This document shows positions 27,051 through 35,801 of a DNA stretch of 64,000 nt, in pieces. A program made the translations under genes and the position numbers. Position 1 is the stretch's first letter. Each line of letters opens with the position of its first letter. Source of the DNA: a bacterium (GTDB taxonomy: Bacteria; Pseudomonadota; Alphaproteobacteria; Rhodobacterales; Rhodobacteraceae). Below the pieces are notes generated by a model. That model was given only the letters and a program-made list of their open reading frames with translations. It was not told the origin of the DNA and did no database searches. Location of the stretch: contig WGOE01000003.1 in the NCBI GenBank assembly GCA_016124195.1, forward strand, positions 1-64,000, written 5' to 3'.

Positions 27051-27851
27051 TCAGGTCAGGCGGGCTTTCAGGCTCAGCAGATCGGCCCAGGCCTCGCGCT
27101 TCGCCGCCGGATTGCGCAAGAGATAGGCCGGGTGGGTCATCGGCAGCACGGGCTTGCCCAGCGCCTGGGTCCAATGCCCCCGCAACCGCAGGATGCCCTT
27201 CTGGCCCAGCAGGCACAGGCAGGGCGTGTTGCCCATGGTCACGATCACATCGGGGTCGACCAGTGCGATGTGGCGTTCGACGAAGGGGCGCATCATGGCG
27301 ATTTCCTCCGGCTCGGGATCGCGGTTCTGCGGCGGGCGCCAGGGCATGACATTGGTGATGTAAAGCGCCCTGGCCGGGTCGGGCGACTGGCGCTGCAGGC
27401 CGATCGCCTCGAACATGCGGTCCAGAAGCTGGCCGGCGCGGCCGACGAAAGGCAGACCCTCCTGATCCTCGTCGCGGCCCGGCGCCTCTCCCAGAACGAG
27501 CACGCGCGCCGCGGGGTTGCCATCGGCAAAGACCGTGTTGCGGGCGCCCTTCTTCAACTCGCACTGGTCAAAGGCAGCCAGCGCCGCGCGCAGATCCTCC
27601 AGCGTCGTGGCCCCCTGCGCGGCCTGGCGCGCCAGTTCCACGGGATCGACCTTGGGCGTTTCCTGAGGCGGTCTGGGCGCCGCGCGGGCAGGCTCAGGCG
27701 CCGCGGGACGTTCCAGCCGTTCGGGCAAATCATAGCGGTTGACGGGGTCGTCCTGCACCCAATCGGTCACGCCGATATCGACCTGCCAGTCAAAGGCGGC
27801 CAGTGCGGCCTGCCAGCCCTCTGGCGCCAGGATGTCCGGATCGATTCCCAT
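27051..27851 (-). CDS. Uracil-DNA glycosylase, family 4-like without iron-sulfur ligands
   Basis: This 266-residue glycosylase removes uracil from DNA. It has motif [20 protein letters not shown], the [12 protein letters not shown]-terminal loop and NRDPEPEE. Canonical family 4 proteins hold a [4Fe-4S] cluster by four Cys, two in a C-x2-C pair. Here only the second survives (DQCELKKGA), and the later cysteines are replaced by Trp ([13 protein letters not shown]) and Met (EIAMMRPF). A proline/alanine-rich linker separates an N-terminal extension of about 90 residues. The ATG at 27851 is the plausible start; the longer frame crosses the pyrB promoter. Confidence 0.85.
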   Translation of the reverse strand: MGIDPDILAPEGWQAALAAFDWQVDIGVTDWVQDDPVNRYDLPERLERPAAPEPARAAPRPPQETPKVDPVELARQAAQGATTLEDLRAALAAFDQCELKKGARNTVFADGNPAARVLVLGEAPGRDEDQEGLPFVGRAGQLLDRMFEAIGLQRQSPDPARALYITNVMPWRPPQNRDPEPEEIAMMRPFVERHIALVDPDVIVTMGNTPCLCLLGQKGILRLRGHWTQALGKPVLPMTHPAYLLRNPAAKREAWADLLSLKARLT

Positions 27852-27962
27852 GCCGGGCAAAATAGGCCGGGTCGGGGGCCGGAACAACCCGGCATCGGCC
27901 GCGGGTCGGCTTGCCCCCCGACCCCGGGTTTGGCATAAGCCTGCAAACCGAAGGAGAGCCCG

Positions 27963-28925
27963 ATGACCTTCCGCGCCCGCCATCTGCTTGGGATCGAGCA
28001 GCTTGAGCCTTCCGAAATCGTCTCTGTGCTCGACCTCGCGGATCGCTATGTGGATCTGAACCGCCGCACGGTGAAATCGGCCGATGTGCTGGGCGGCATG
28101 ACGCAGATCAACATGTTCTTCGAAAACTCCACCCGCACGCAGGCGAGTTTCGAACTGGCCGGCAAGCGGCTTGGGGCGGATGTGATGAACATGTCGGTGG
28201 CGCAGTCGAGCGTGAAGAAGGGCGAGACGCTGATCGACACCGCCCTGACACTGAACGCGATGCGGCCCGATCTGCTGGTGGTGCGGCATCCCAGTTCGGG
28301 GGCGGTGAACCTTCTGGCGTCCAAGGTGAATTGCGCCGTGCTGAACGCGGGCGACGGGCGGCATGAACATCCGACCCAGGCCTTGCTGGACGCCCTGACC
28401 ATTCGCCGCGCCAAGGGGCGCATCCAGCGCCTGACCGTGGCGATTTGCGGCGATATCGCGCACTCCCGGGTGGCGCGGTCGAACCTGATCCTCTTGGGCA
28501 AGATGGAAAACCGCCTGCGCCTGATTGCGCCGCCAACGCTTATGCCTCCGGGTGTGCAGGATTTTGGCTGCGAGCTTTACGACGACATGAAAAAGGGCCT
28601 CGAAGGCGCCGATGTGGTGATGATGCTGCGCTTGCAGAAAGAGCGGATGGATGGCGGCTTCATCCCCTCGGAACGCGAATATTACCACCGCTACGGTCTG
28701 GACGCCGAGAAACTGTCGCACGCCAAACCCGACGCCATCGTGATGCACCCAGGCCCGATGAACCGCGGCGTCGAGATTGATGGCGAGATCGCCGACGACA
28801 TCAACCGTAGCGTTATCCAGGAACAGGTCGAGATGGGCGTCGCCGTCCGCATGGCCTGCATGGACCTGCTGGCGCGGAACCTCCGGGCAGAGCGGGGCCG
28901 GGCAGCGGTTGGGGTGATGGTGTGA
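27963..28925 (+). CDS. pyrB: Aspartate carbamoyltransferase catalytic subunit
   Basis: The 320-residue enzyme condenses carbamoyl phosphate and aspartate in pyrimidine synthesis. [20 protein letters not shown] is the carbamoyl-phosphate site and [17 protein letters not shown] the second signature; [20 protein letters not shown] and [11 protein letters not shown] lie in the aspartate domain. No regulatory subunit (PyrI) gene follows. It is followed instead by two tiny ORFs and a dihydroorotase-like gene, the arrangement expected when PyrB works in complex with an inactive PyrC'. The stop overlaps the next GTG (GTGA). Confidence 0.96.
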   Translation: MTFRARHLLGIEQLEPSEIVSVLDLADRYVDLNRRTVKSADVLGGMTQINMFFENSTRTQASFELAGKRLGADVMNMSVAQSSVKKGETLIDTALTLNAMRPDLLVVRHPSSGAVNLLASKVNCAVLNAGDGRHEHPTQALLDALTIRRAKGRIQRLTVAICGDIAHSRVARSNLILLGKMENRLRLIAPPTLMPPGVQDFGCELYDDMKKGLEGADVVMMLRLQKERMDGGFIPSEREYYHRYGLDAEKLSHAKPDAIVMHPGPMNRGVEIDGEIADDINRSVIQEQVEMGVAVRMACMDLLARNLRAERGRAAVGVMV

Positions 28926-29026
28926 AAAAGCCGATGTCCGACGCGAGGATCGGCGGCATGGTCGCCACGGTGGCCTTGCTGGTGATCTTTGTCCTCACCG
29001 GGCTGGTGGTGTGGTGGGGGAGTTGA
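28922..29026 (+). CDS. Tiny single-helix membrane protein between pyrB and pyrC'
   Basis: The 34-residue frame from GTG at 28922, overlapping the pyrB stop (GTGA), encodes a short basic start ([12 protein letters not shown]) and one hydrophobic helix ending VVWWGS. It is too small for family recognition, but the hydrophobic helix and coupling to pyrB suggest it is translated. An ATG at 28934 is an alternative start. Function is unknown. Confidence 0.55.
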   Translation: MKKPMSDARIGGMVATVALLVIFVLTGLVVWWGS

Positions 29027-29034
29027 GGGCAGCC

Positions 29035-29121
29035 ATGACCTGGGACCATTCCAACACCAATGACCACCGCCGGACCCGCGGCCGCAAGACCCTTCACCTG
29101 TCGCAGAAAGGCGAGGCATGA
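29035..29121 (+). CDS. Tiny basic ORF coupled to pyrC'
   Basis: The 28-residue frame has its ATG at 29035 and its stop (29119-29121) overlapping the pyrC' ATG as ATGA. The product is hydrophilic and basic (MTWDHSNTNDHRRTRGRKTL). A GAGG box lies eight bases upstream. It may serve as a translational coupler or leader peptide for pyrC'; a protein function is not recognised. Confidence 0.45.
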   Translation: MTWDHSNTNDHRRTRGRKTLHLSQKGEA

Positions 29122-30380
29122 CCCTCCACCTCACCAACGCCCGCCTGATCGACCCCGAGACGGGGACGGATGCGCCGGGTGCGCTGACCTTTCAGGACGG
29201 GGTGATCCTTGGCCGCGGGCCTGCGCCGAAAGGGGCAGAGGTGTTTGACTGCGGCGGCATGTGCCTTGCTCCCGGCATCGTCGATTGGGGCGTCAAGATT
29301 GGCGAGCCGGGGGAGCGGCACAAGGAATCGTTCCGCTCGGCCGGGATGGCGGCGGCGGCGGGCGGGGTGACGACCATTATTGCCCGGCCGGATACCCATC
29401 CGGTGATCGACATGCCGGAAACGCTCGCCTTCGTCACACGGCGGGCGGCGGAGAATGTGGTGCGGATCCGGCATATGGCGGCCCTGACCAAGGGCTGCGA
29501 GGGCCAGGAGATGACCGAGATCGGGTTTCTGCTCGATGCGGGCGCCGTGGCCTTCACCGATGCCTTCCGGGTTTCGACCAATACCAAGGCGCTGGCGCGG
29601 GCGCTGACCTATGCGCGGTCCCTGGGCGCGCTGGTCGTGGGCCATCCGCAAGAGCCAGGGCTGTCGGCGGGGGCAGTGGCTACGAATTCCAAGTTCGCCA
29701 GCCTGCGCGGCCTGCCTTGGGTGCATCCGATGGCCGAGCGGATCGGGCTCGACCGCGATCTCGGCCTGGTCGAGATGACCGGGGCGCGCTATCACGCCGA
29801 CCAGATCACCACGGCGCGCGCCCTGCCCTCGCTGGTGCGGGCCAAGGCGAACGGGCTCGACGTGACGGCGGGGGTGTCGATCCATCACCTGACGCTGAAC
29901 GAGTTCGACGTGGGCGATTACCGCACCTTCTTCAAGCTGACGCCGCCCCTGCGGTCCGAGGACGACCGGCTGGCGCTGGTGCAGGCGGTGGCAGAGGGGG
30001 TGATCGACGTGGTGGCCTCGTTCCACACCCCGGCGGACGAGGAATCCAAGCGCCTGCCCTTCGAAGAGGCCGCATCGGGGGCGGTGGGCCTGCAGACCCT
30101 GCTGCCCGCGGCGTTGCGCCTGGTGCATTCGGGCGACATGGACCTGCCGACCTTGTGGCGCGCCCTGTCGTTGAACCCGGCCAGGCGGCTTGGCCTGCCG
30201 CAGGGGCGCCTGGCCGAGGGCGCGCCTGCGGATCTGGTGCTGTTCGACCCCGATGCGCCCTTTGTGCTGGACCGCTCCAAGCTCTTGTCCAAATCGAAGA
30301 ACACGCCGTTTGACCTGATGAGGATGGAGGGTAAAGTGCTGGCGACCTGGGTGGCGGGCGTTCAGGTGCATAAGGGCTGA
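29118..30380 (+). CDS. pyrC: Dihydroorotase-like protein PyrC', probably non-catalytic
   Basis: The 420-residue amidohydrolase fold is of class I dihydroorotase type (GGVTTIIARPDTHPVID, SIHHLTLNEFDVGDYRTFFK, PPLRSEDDRLALVQAVAEGV). The zinc-binding D-x-H-x-H motif reads DWGVK here (residues 56-60): both His are replaced by Gly and Lys. The later TDHAPH motif reads SFHTP, so the catalytic Asp is replaced by Phe302. In Pseudomonas, a similarly defective PyrC' is needed as a structural partner for PyrB; the same role is inferred here. A true dihydroorotase must lie elsewhere. The ATG overlaps the stop of the tiny ORF upstream. Confidence 0.9.
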   Translation: MTLHLTNARLIDPETGTDAPGALTFQDGVILGRGPAPKGAEVFDCGGMCLAPGIVDWGVKIGEPGERHKESFRSAGMAAAAGGVTTIIARPDTHPVIDMPETLAFVTRRAAENVVRIRHMAALTKGCEGQEMTEIGFLLDAGAVAFTDAFRVSTNTKALARALTYARSLGALVVGHPQEPGLSAGAVATNSKFASLRGLPWVHPMAERIGLDRDLGLVEMTGARYHADQITTARALPSLVRAKANGLDVTAGVSIHHLTLNEFDVGDYRTFFKLTPPLRSEDDRLALVQAVAEGVIDVVASFHTPADEESKRLPFEEAASGAVGLQTLLPAALRLVHSGDMDLPTLWRALSLNPARRLGLPQGRLAEGAPADLVLFDPDAPFVLDRSKLLSKSKNTPFDLMRMEGKVLATWVAGVQVHKG

Positions 30381-30383
30381 GCC

Positions 30384-30992
30384 ATGCCGAATATCGTGAC
30401 TTCTCAGGCGGTTCTGGTGCTGGTGGCGGCGGTCGCCTACCTTCTTGGCTCGGTGCCCTTCGGCATCGTGATCACACGGGCGCTGGGACTGGGCGACCTG
30501 CGCAAGATCGGGTCGGGCAATATCGGGGCGACCAATGTGCTGCGAACCGGCAACAAGGGGGCGGCGCTGGCGACCCTGTTGCTGGATGCGGGCAAGGGCG
30601 GGGTCGCGGTGGCGCTGGCGCGGCTGGTGGCCGGTGAGGATGCTGCGCAGCTGGCGGCGCTGTGCAGCTTTCTGGGCCATCTGTACCCGGTTTGGCTGGG
30701 CTTTCGCGGCGGCAAGGGCGTGGCAACCTTTCTGGGCACGCTTCTGGTGCTGGACTGGCGGCTCGGCCTCGCCTGCTGCGGCACCTGGGCGGTGACCGCG
30801 GCGGTGACACGGATTTCCTCGCTGTCGGCGCTGGTCGCGGCGGCCTTGTCCAGCTTCTGGCTGGTGATCTTCCATCAGGGCCAGATGCTGTTGCTGACCG
30901 TGGCGCTGACCGTGCTGATCTACTGGAAGCACTGGGCCAACCTGGAACGGATCAAGGCCGGGACGGAGCCAAGGATCGGCCAGAAGAAATAG
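30384..30992 (+). CDS. plsY: Glycerol-3-phosphate acyltransferase
   Basis: The 202-residue inner-membrane enzyme uses acyl-phosphate to acylate glycerol-3-phosphate, the first step of phospholipid synthesis. Motifs are GSVPFGIVITRALGLGDLRK, GSGNIGATNVLRTGNKGAAL, LLDAGKGGVAVALAR, GHLYPVWLGFRGGKGVAT and a final cytoplasmic tail. Five membrane helices are visible. The ATG is four bases after the pyrC' stop, so it is part of the pyrB-pyrC'-plsY transcript, and a hairpin follows at 31015-31035. Confidence 0.96.
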   Translation: MPNIVTSQAVLVLVAAVAYLLGSVPFGIVITRALGLGDLRKIGSGNIGATNVLRTGNKGAALATLLLDAGKGGVAVALARLVAGEDAAQLAALCSFLGHLYPVWLGFRGGKGVATFLGTLLVLDWRLGLACCGTWAVTAAVTRISSLSALVAAALSSFWLVIFHQGQMLLLTVALTVLIYWKHWANLERIKAGTEPRIGQKK

Positions 30993-30993
30993 G

Positions 30994-31069
30994 CCGGTCG
31001 CCCCTGGCCGGGGCGGGAGGGCTGTCTGCCCTCCCGAGCCCTCCCGTGAGTATTGTCACAAAGAGCAAG
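30994..31069 (+). repeat. Terminator-like intergenic element after plsY
   Basis: This starts two bases after the plsY stop. GGGAGGGC and GCCCTCCC form a perfect 8-base stem with a 5-base loop (31015-31035), followed by CCCTCCCGTGAGTATTGTCA and CAAAGAGC. The CCGTGAGTATT block links it to the GTATTT elements, although TTTCACACC is replaced by a stem of different sequence. Confidence 0.65.
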
Positions 31070-31079
31070 CCGGCAAGGA

Positions 31080-32426
31080 TTACAGACTTGCAGCGTCGTA
31101 AATCGGGGCGAGGCTGCCGTGCCAGTCGCCTTTGTAGAGGTCGAGCCAGCGGTCAGCCTGCACCTTGCCCGCGTCGATGCTGGCCACCAGCGGGGCAAGC
31201 AGGCGTTGCTCGTCCAGACCGCGAGCCGCCAGACCCGCATGCGACAGGCCCAGGGCGGCACGGGCCAGGTCGATGAGCCTGACCCCATTCGCCTCGCCCT
31301 GCAGGGCGGAAACCGAGGCTGCGACGCGCAGCTCCTGGCGCGTTTCGGCATCGAACCCCTTGACCAGGTCCCAGGCGGCGTCGAGTGCGGTCTGGTCGTA
31401 CATCAGCCCGACCCAGAAGGCAGGCAGCGCGTTGATATGGGCCTGATCGCCGCAATCGGCGCCGCGCATCTCGATGTATTTCTTGACGCGGGCCTCGGGG
31501 AAGACGGTGGTCATGTGGTCGGCCCAATCCGACAGGGTGGGCTTTTCGCCGGGCAGCGCGGGCAGCTGGCCCTTCAGGAAATCGCGGAACGACTGGCCGA
31601 GCGCATTGATATATTTCCCGTCGCGGTAGACGAAGTACATCGGCACGTCCAGCACCCAGTCGACATAGGCCTGAAAACCGAAATCGCCCTTGAAGGCGAA
31701 GGGCAGCATGCCGGTGCGGGCATTGTCGAGCCCGCGCCAGATTCGGCTGCGCCAGGACTTGTGCCCGTTGAGCTTGCCTTCGAAGAAGGGGCTACTGGCG
31801 AAAAGCGCCGTGGCCACCGGCTGCAGGGCCAGGGCCACGCGGAGTTTCTTGACCATGTCGGCCTCGGACGCATAGTCGAGATTCACCTGGACCGTGCAGG
31901 TCCGGTACATCATCTGCGTGCCATGGGTGCCGACGCGGCCCATGTAATCGGTCATCAGGCGGTAGCGGCCCTTGGGCATCACCGGCATGGTCTGATGGCT
32001 CCATTCCGGCGCGGCGCCGATGCCCATGAAGCCTATGCCCAGAGGGTCGGCCACGGCATGCACCTCATCGAGGTGGGTCTGCAATTCGGCCGCCGTCTCG
32101 TGCAGGTTGGCCACCATGCCGCCCGACAATTCGAACTGGCCGCCCGGCTCGAGCGAGACATTGGCCCCGTTGCGGGTCAAGCCGATGATGTTGCCGGCCT
32201 CTTCCACCGGGGTCCAGCCAAAGCGCTGGATCAACCCGGCGAAGATGGCCGAGATCGACCGATCCCCGGCATAGGGCAGGGGCGCGTGGCTGTCTTTCAG
32301 GAAGCCGAACTTTTCATGTTCGGTCCCGATGCGCCATTCGGACTTGGGCTTGCTGCCCGAGGCGACCAGCTCTGCCAGCTGATCGAAGCTTTCGATGGGC
32401 CCGCCACCGGATTGAGGAACAGACAT
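31080..32426 (-). CDS. gshA: Glutamate--cysteine ligase (plant/alphaproteobacterial type)
   Basis: The 448-residue enzyme makes gamma-glutamylcysteine, the first step to glutathione. Conserved parts include EWRIGTEHEKFGFLKD, NVSLEPGGQFELSGGMVANL, MPKGRYRLMTDYMGRVGTHG, YRTCTVQVNLDYASEADMVK and ARVKKYIEMRGADCGD. Length and motif spacing match the class 3 (Arabidopsis-like) family found in Rhodobacterales. A glutathione-dependent formaldehyde dehydrogenase is also in this window. It is minus-strand, 122 bases downstream of the membrane-protein gene at 32549-33097. Confidence 0.96.
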   Translation of the reverse strand: MSVPQSGGGPIESFDQLAELVASGSKPKSEWRIGTEHEKFGFLKDSHAPLPYAGDRSISAIFAGLIQRFGWTPVEEAGNIIGLTRNGANVSLEPGGQFELSGGMVANLHETAAELQTHLDEVHAVADPLGIGFMGIGAAPEWSHQTMPVMPKGRYRLMTDYMGRVGTHGTQMMYRTCTVQVNLDYASEADMVKKLRVALALQPVATALFASSPFFEGKLNGHKSWRSRIWRGLDNARTGMLPFAFKGDFGFQAYVDWVLDVPMYFVYRDGKYINALGQSFRDFLKGQLPALPGEKPTLSDWADHMTTVFPEARVKKYIEMRGADCGDQAHINALPAFWVGLMYDQTALDAAWDLVKGFDAETRQELRVAASVSALQGEANGVRLIDLARAALGLSHAGLAARGLDEQRLLAPLVASIDAGKVQADRWLDLYKGDWHGSLAPIYDAASL

Positions 32427-32548
32427 CAGAGCAGACCTTTCGCAGGGGCGGGTTCAGAGTGGCAAGAGGTGTCGTGTCCCTTACGCCAAGTCAAGGCCCC
32501 GGCAAGGGGCAGAGGGTCGCATCACGAAACGTCATGAACCGACCCGTC

Positions 32549-33097
32549 TCAAGACCGCGCCAATCTGGAGCCGGACTGTTTCCGCCATATGACACGGGTT
32601 TCGGCGGCCAGCGTCAGACCCTCTTGCGGAATGGCCGAGGTTTGCAGGGCCGCCACCAGCGCCGCGCTGTCCATGCCCGGCAAATTGGCGAAGGCATCGA
32701 ACAGCCGGTCCGAACCAGCTGCATCAACCGGAATCAGCAACGCCTGCCCATCGGCCTGTTTCAGCCGCCAGACCCTGCGGCCGCGCAAGGCGAGGATGCG
32801 CAGTTCGACCAGTTCATCGAGGCTGAGAAAGCCGCCGACTTCGGGCGCAAAATATCCCACCTGCGCCTCGTCAAGCTCGACGATGCCCGGGGCAGCGACC
32901 TCTTGGGCAAAGCGGGCCTTGCGCAGCGCCAAGACAGTCATTGTGACACCGATGCCCACAATCAGCAGACCCAGCGGCACCAGAACGAAGCCGCCCAGAA
33001 CCATGAGCCAGAGACCGAAGGCCGCGCAAGCCGCCGACGCGATGGACCCCCGGTAGCGCTGGAACAGCGCGACGACTTCGGGGCGGATCAGGGTCAT
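32549..33097 (-). CDS. Membrane protein of unknown function
   Basis: The 182-residue protein has two adjacent hydrophobic helices (ACAAFGLWLMVLGGFVLVPL followed by GLLIVGIGVTMTVLALRKAR) and a C-terminal soluble region of about 115 residues. That region (VELDEAQVGYFAPEVGGFLS, LDELVELRILALRGRRVWRL) looks like a small beta-rich domain reading a ligand or a lipid surface. No family was recognised. In related genomes the rsmE-gshA order is often direct, so this gene and the next may be an insertion. Confidence 0.75.
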   Translation of the reverse strand: MTLIRPEVVALFQRYRGSIASAACAAFGLWLMVLGGFVLVPLGLLIVGIGVTMTVLALRKARFAQEVAAPGIVELDEAQVGYFAPEVGGFLSLDELVELRILALRGRRVWRLKQADGQALLIPVDAAGSDRLFDAFANLPGMDSAALVAALQTSAIPQEGLTLAAETRVIWRKQSGSRLARS

Positions 33098-33280
33098 CGG
33101 AGCGCCCGGGACATGGCTGTTGCGCCGTTGAGGCGCGGCGCAGGGGGCGGGTCAGACAGCATGAGGCCGGCTCCTGAACATGCAAAGGCTGGGAAGACAT
33201 ACATCGTTCCCAGCCCCCAAGGCTGCAAGCCCCTTTGTGTCAGGCACCCTGGCCTTCCGGCGGATTGGCGTGCCGCAGGA

Positions 33281-33934
33281 TCAGGCCGCGGTCTTGCTAC
33301 GCCGGCGCAACGCAGCAAGGCTTCCAAGCGCGCCGAGCAGCAAAAGCCCGCCGGCCGGCAGGGGAACTGCGGAAACCTGTCCGTCGAAGGTGACTTCGCT
33401 GAGGAAGACCCAACGGTCGATTCGGGTGATGTCAACGGTCAGCAGGCTGGTTGGCGACAGGCCTGTCAGATCCAGTGTGAAGGCGAAGGGCGCCGTGCCC
33501 GGATTGTCCGGCACCGAAGCGCTGATGCCATTCGCACTCACCGCGCTTGGTTGCTGGACGCCGCCATTGTTCGAATCGTCGAAATGGAAGGTCATGCTGG
33601 TGAATTTGACCAGCGAGTCAAAAAAGAAACTGATCGTCGGATTGTAGTCCCGCCACCCCACATAGGGCCCTGTTCCCGCACTGTTTTCGGCGTCAAACCA
33701 GTTCTGGGTCGCGATCACGCCATCGGTCAGATCGCCGGTGCCGCCCGAAAGTGCGCTGTGGTCGACTGCGGGGTCGCCCGACCCGGAATAGCTCCCATCC
33801 CAATAATGGTAAGTTCCGCTGTCGCCGTTAAACATATTGTAGCTCGACGGATGGATCACCGCGGACTGCGCCACAGTCGCAAGCGCCAGACAGCCTGCTG
33901 CAAAAGAAACCAAACCAGTGGCAAGGCGCGACAT
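33281..33934 (-). CDS. VPLPA-CTERM exosortase-sorted surface protein
   Basis: The 217-residue exported protein has a signal peptide (MSRLATGLVSFAAGCLALAT, cleavage near AQSA) and a C-terminal sorting tail AVPLPAGGLLLLGALGSLAA followed by LRRRSK, the VPLPA-CTERM signal (Pro-Glu/Leu box, one helix, basic end) processed by an exosortase. The body is a beta-rich, Asn/Ser/Gly-rich lectin- or concanavalin-like domain with no Cys pairs. Base composition is clearly less GC-rich than the flanking genes, suggesting acquisition. The ATG at 33934 follows GAGGGG; an in-frame TTG lies slightly upstream. Confidence 0.85.
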   Translation of the reverse strand: MSRLATGLVSFAAGCLALATVAQSAVIHPSSYNMFNGDSGTYHYWDGSYSGSGDPAVDHSALSGGTGDLTDGVIATQNWFDAENSAGTGPYVGWRDYNPTISFFFDSLVKFTSMTFHFDDSNNGGVQQPSAVSANGISASVPDNPGTAPFAFTLDLTGLSPTSLLTVDITRIDRWVFLSEVTFDGQVSAVPLPAGGLLLLGALGSLAALRRRSKTAA

Positions 33935-34029
33935 AGGGCATCCCCTCAAATTCAATGCATAATATCTGTCAGTGTCAGACAGCGGCCCTGGTCCGTCAAC
34001 TAATCTTTAGGAGTAGGTCCTGGCCGCGG

Positions 34030-34755
34030 TCAGGCCTGAACCCAGTCGCCCAGCGTGCTCTGCCACAGGGTCAGCGCCGCAACCGCCGCCGTATCGGCCC
34101 GCAGGATGCGCGGGCCCAGGCTGACCGGCGTGACGCAAGACATGGCCTGCAGCTTGGCCCTTTCTTCGGGCGCAAAGCCGCCTTCCGGGCCGATCAGGAT
34201 GGCCCAGGGTCCGGGTGGGGCCCGAAGAAGGGCGGCGCGACCCCGCAACCCCTCGTCCGCCCACAGGATGCGGCGGGCGGGGTCCCAGCCGGCCAGCAAC
34301 CTGTCAAACGTGACAAGGTCCTCGACCGGCGGCACATAATTCGCCTCGCATTGCTCGGCCGCTTCGATGGCATGGGCGCGCAGCTTGTCCTCGCGCAGCC
34401 GTTCGTTCGTGTAGCGGGTCTGCACCGGCAGGATGCGCGCAGCCCCCATCTCGACCGCCTTTTCCACGATGAAATCGGTGCGGGTCTTCTTGATCGGCGC
34501 GAAGATCAGCCACAGGTCGGGCGGCGCGATCAGCGGCGCGGATTGCGCCGAACACCGCAGGACGCCGCCGCGCTTGGCGACGTGTTCGACCACGGCCAGC
34601 CATTCGCCATCCCGCCCGTTGAACAGCCGCACCCGCGAGCCTGTCACCAGCCGCATGACGTTGAAGAGGTAATTGGCCTGCGCCTCTGTCAAGGCCACGG
34701 GTTGCCCCGCCGCCAGCGCCTGATCTACATAGAGCCTGATCCTAGCCTCTGTCAT
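34030..34755 (-). CDS. rsmE: 16S rRNA (uracil1498-N3)-methyltransferase
   Basis: The 241-residue SPOUT methyltransferase modifies U1498 of 16S rRNA. The N-terminal PUA-like part starts MTEARIRLYVDQALAAGQPV. The trefoil-knot end carries the family signature AILIGPEGGFAPEERAKLQA and SLGPRILRADTAAVAALTLW. Its ATG is only 12 bases from that of the divergent ubiA gene, so the two promoters must lie inside each other's coding start. The longer frame on this strand is a shadow of ubiA. Confidence 0.95.
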   Translation of the reverse strand: MTEARIRLYVDQALAAGQPVALTEAQANYLFNVMRLVTGSRVRLFNGRDGEWLAVVEHVAKRGGVLRCSAQSAPLIAPPDLWLIFAPIKKTRTDFIVEKAVEMGAARILPVQTRYTNERLREDKLRAHAIEAAEQCEANYVPPVEDLVTFDRLLAGWDPARRILWADEGLRGRAALLRAPPGPWAILIGPEGGFAPEERAKLQAMSCVTPVSLGPRILRADTAAVAALTLWQSTLGDWVQA

Positions 34756-34767
34756 GAGCGTGACCCT

Positions 34768-35745
34768 ATGCCCCAGATGCCCCAAACGCCAGAGGTGCCG
34801 CCGCGCGTCCACCAAACCGTCGCGGATGCGCCCAACGGAAATTGGGTGGACCGCCTCGCGCCCTTGGCCACGCGGCCCTATCTGCGGCTGAGCCGGGCCG
34901 ACCGGCCGATCGGCACCTGGCTTTTGCTGGTGCCGTGCTTCTGGGGCATCGCTTTGGCCGCGCTGCAAGGCGGGTATCGTCCCTGGGATCTGTGGCTGGC
35001 CCTGTCCTGCATGGCCGGCGCCTTTCTGATGCGTGGGGCGGGCTGCACCTGGAACGACATTTCCGACCGCGACATCGACGGCGCGGTGGCGCGGACCCGC
35101 AGCCGGCCCCTGCCCTCGGGCGCCGTCAGCGTGCGGCAGGCCCTGATCTGGATGGTGGCGCAGGCGCTGCTGGCGGCGGTGATCCTCTTCACCTACAACT
35201 GGCTTGCGGTCGGGCTGGGGATCGCCTCGCTGGGGCTGGTCGCGATCTATCCCTTCGCCAAGAGGTTCACCTGGTGGCCGCAGGTCTTTCTGGGCCTGGC
35301 CTTCAACTGGGGCGCCATCCTGGCCTATGCGGCGCATCAGGGCCGGGTCGACGCCGCCTCGATCGCGCTTTATGCGGCGGGAATCGCCTGGACGCTGTAC
35401 TACGACACGATCTACGCGCATCAGGACAAGGAGGATGACGCGCTGATCGGCGTCAAATCGACCGCGCGGCTGTTCGGCGCGCAGAGCCGGGGCTGGCTTT
35501 GGGGCTTCATGGCCGCGACCGTTCTGTTGCTGACACTTGCGGTGATCCTCGCCCTGCGCGAGGCGGCCAATCTGCGGGCGCTGGGGCTGGCGCTGTTGGG
35601 CATCTGGGCCTTTGGCTGGCACATGACGCTGCAGATGCGCCGGCTTGACCTTGATGACCCGGCCTCTTGCCTCAAGGCCTTTCGGGCCAACCGCGATGCC
35701 GGGCTTCTGGTTGCGCTGTTTCTTGCCGTGGCGGCGTGGCTTTGA
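34768..35745 (+). CDS. ubiA: 4-Hydroxybenzoate polyprenyltransferase
   Basis: The 325-residue integral membrane prenyltransferase makes the ubiquinone precursor. Both aspartate-rich motifs are visible: RGAGCTWNDISDRDIDGAVA (NDxxDxxxD) and YDTIYAHQDKEDDALIGVKS (the second, DxxxD-type). Eight or nine helices are expected and a hydrophilic N-terminal extension precedes the first. The ATG at 34768 is nearest to the divergent rsmE start. Downstream, 56 bases on, an OmpA-like gene is in the same direction. Confidence 0.96.
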   Translation: MPQMPQTPEVPPRVHQTVADAPNGNWVDRLAPLATRPYLRLSRADRPIGTWLLLVPCFWGIALAALQGGYRPWDLWLALSCMAGAFLMRGAGCTWNDISDRDIDGAVARTRSRPLPSGAVSVRQALIWMVAQALLAAVILFTYNWLAVGLGIASLGLVAIYPFAKRFTWWPQVFLGLAFNWGAILAYAAHQGRVDAASIALYAAGIAWTLYYDTIYAHQDKEDDALIGVKSTARLFGAQSRGWLWGFMAATVLLLTLAVILALREAANLRALGLALLGIWAFGWHMTLQMRRLDLDDPASCLKAFRANRDAGLLVALFLAVAAWL

Positions 35746-35801
35746 TTGAACCGCGGGGGGCGAGCGTCTAAGCAAAACGGACCCTTGCCCCGGAGTCCCG
35801 C

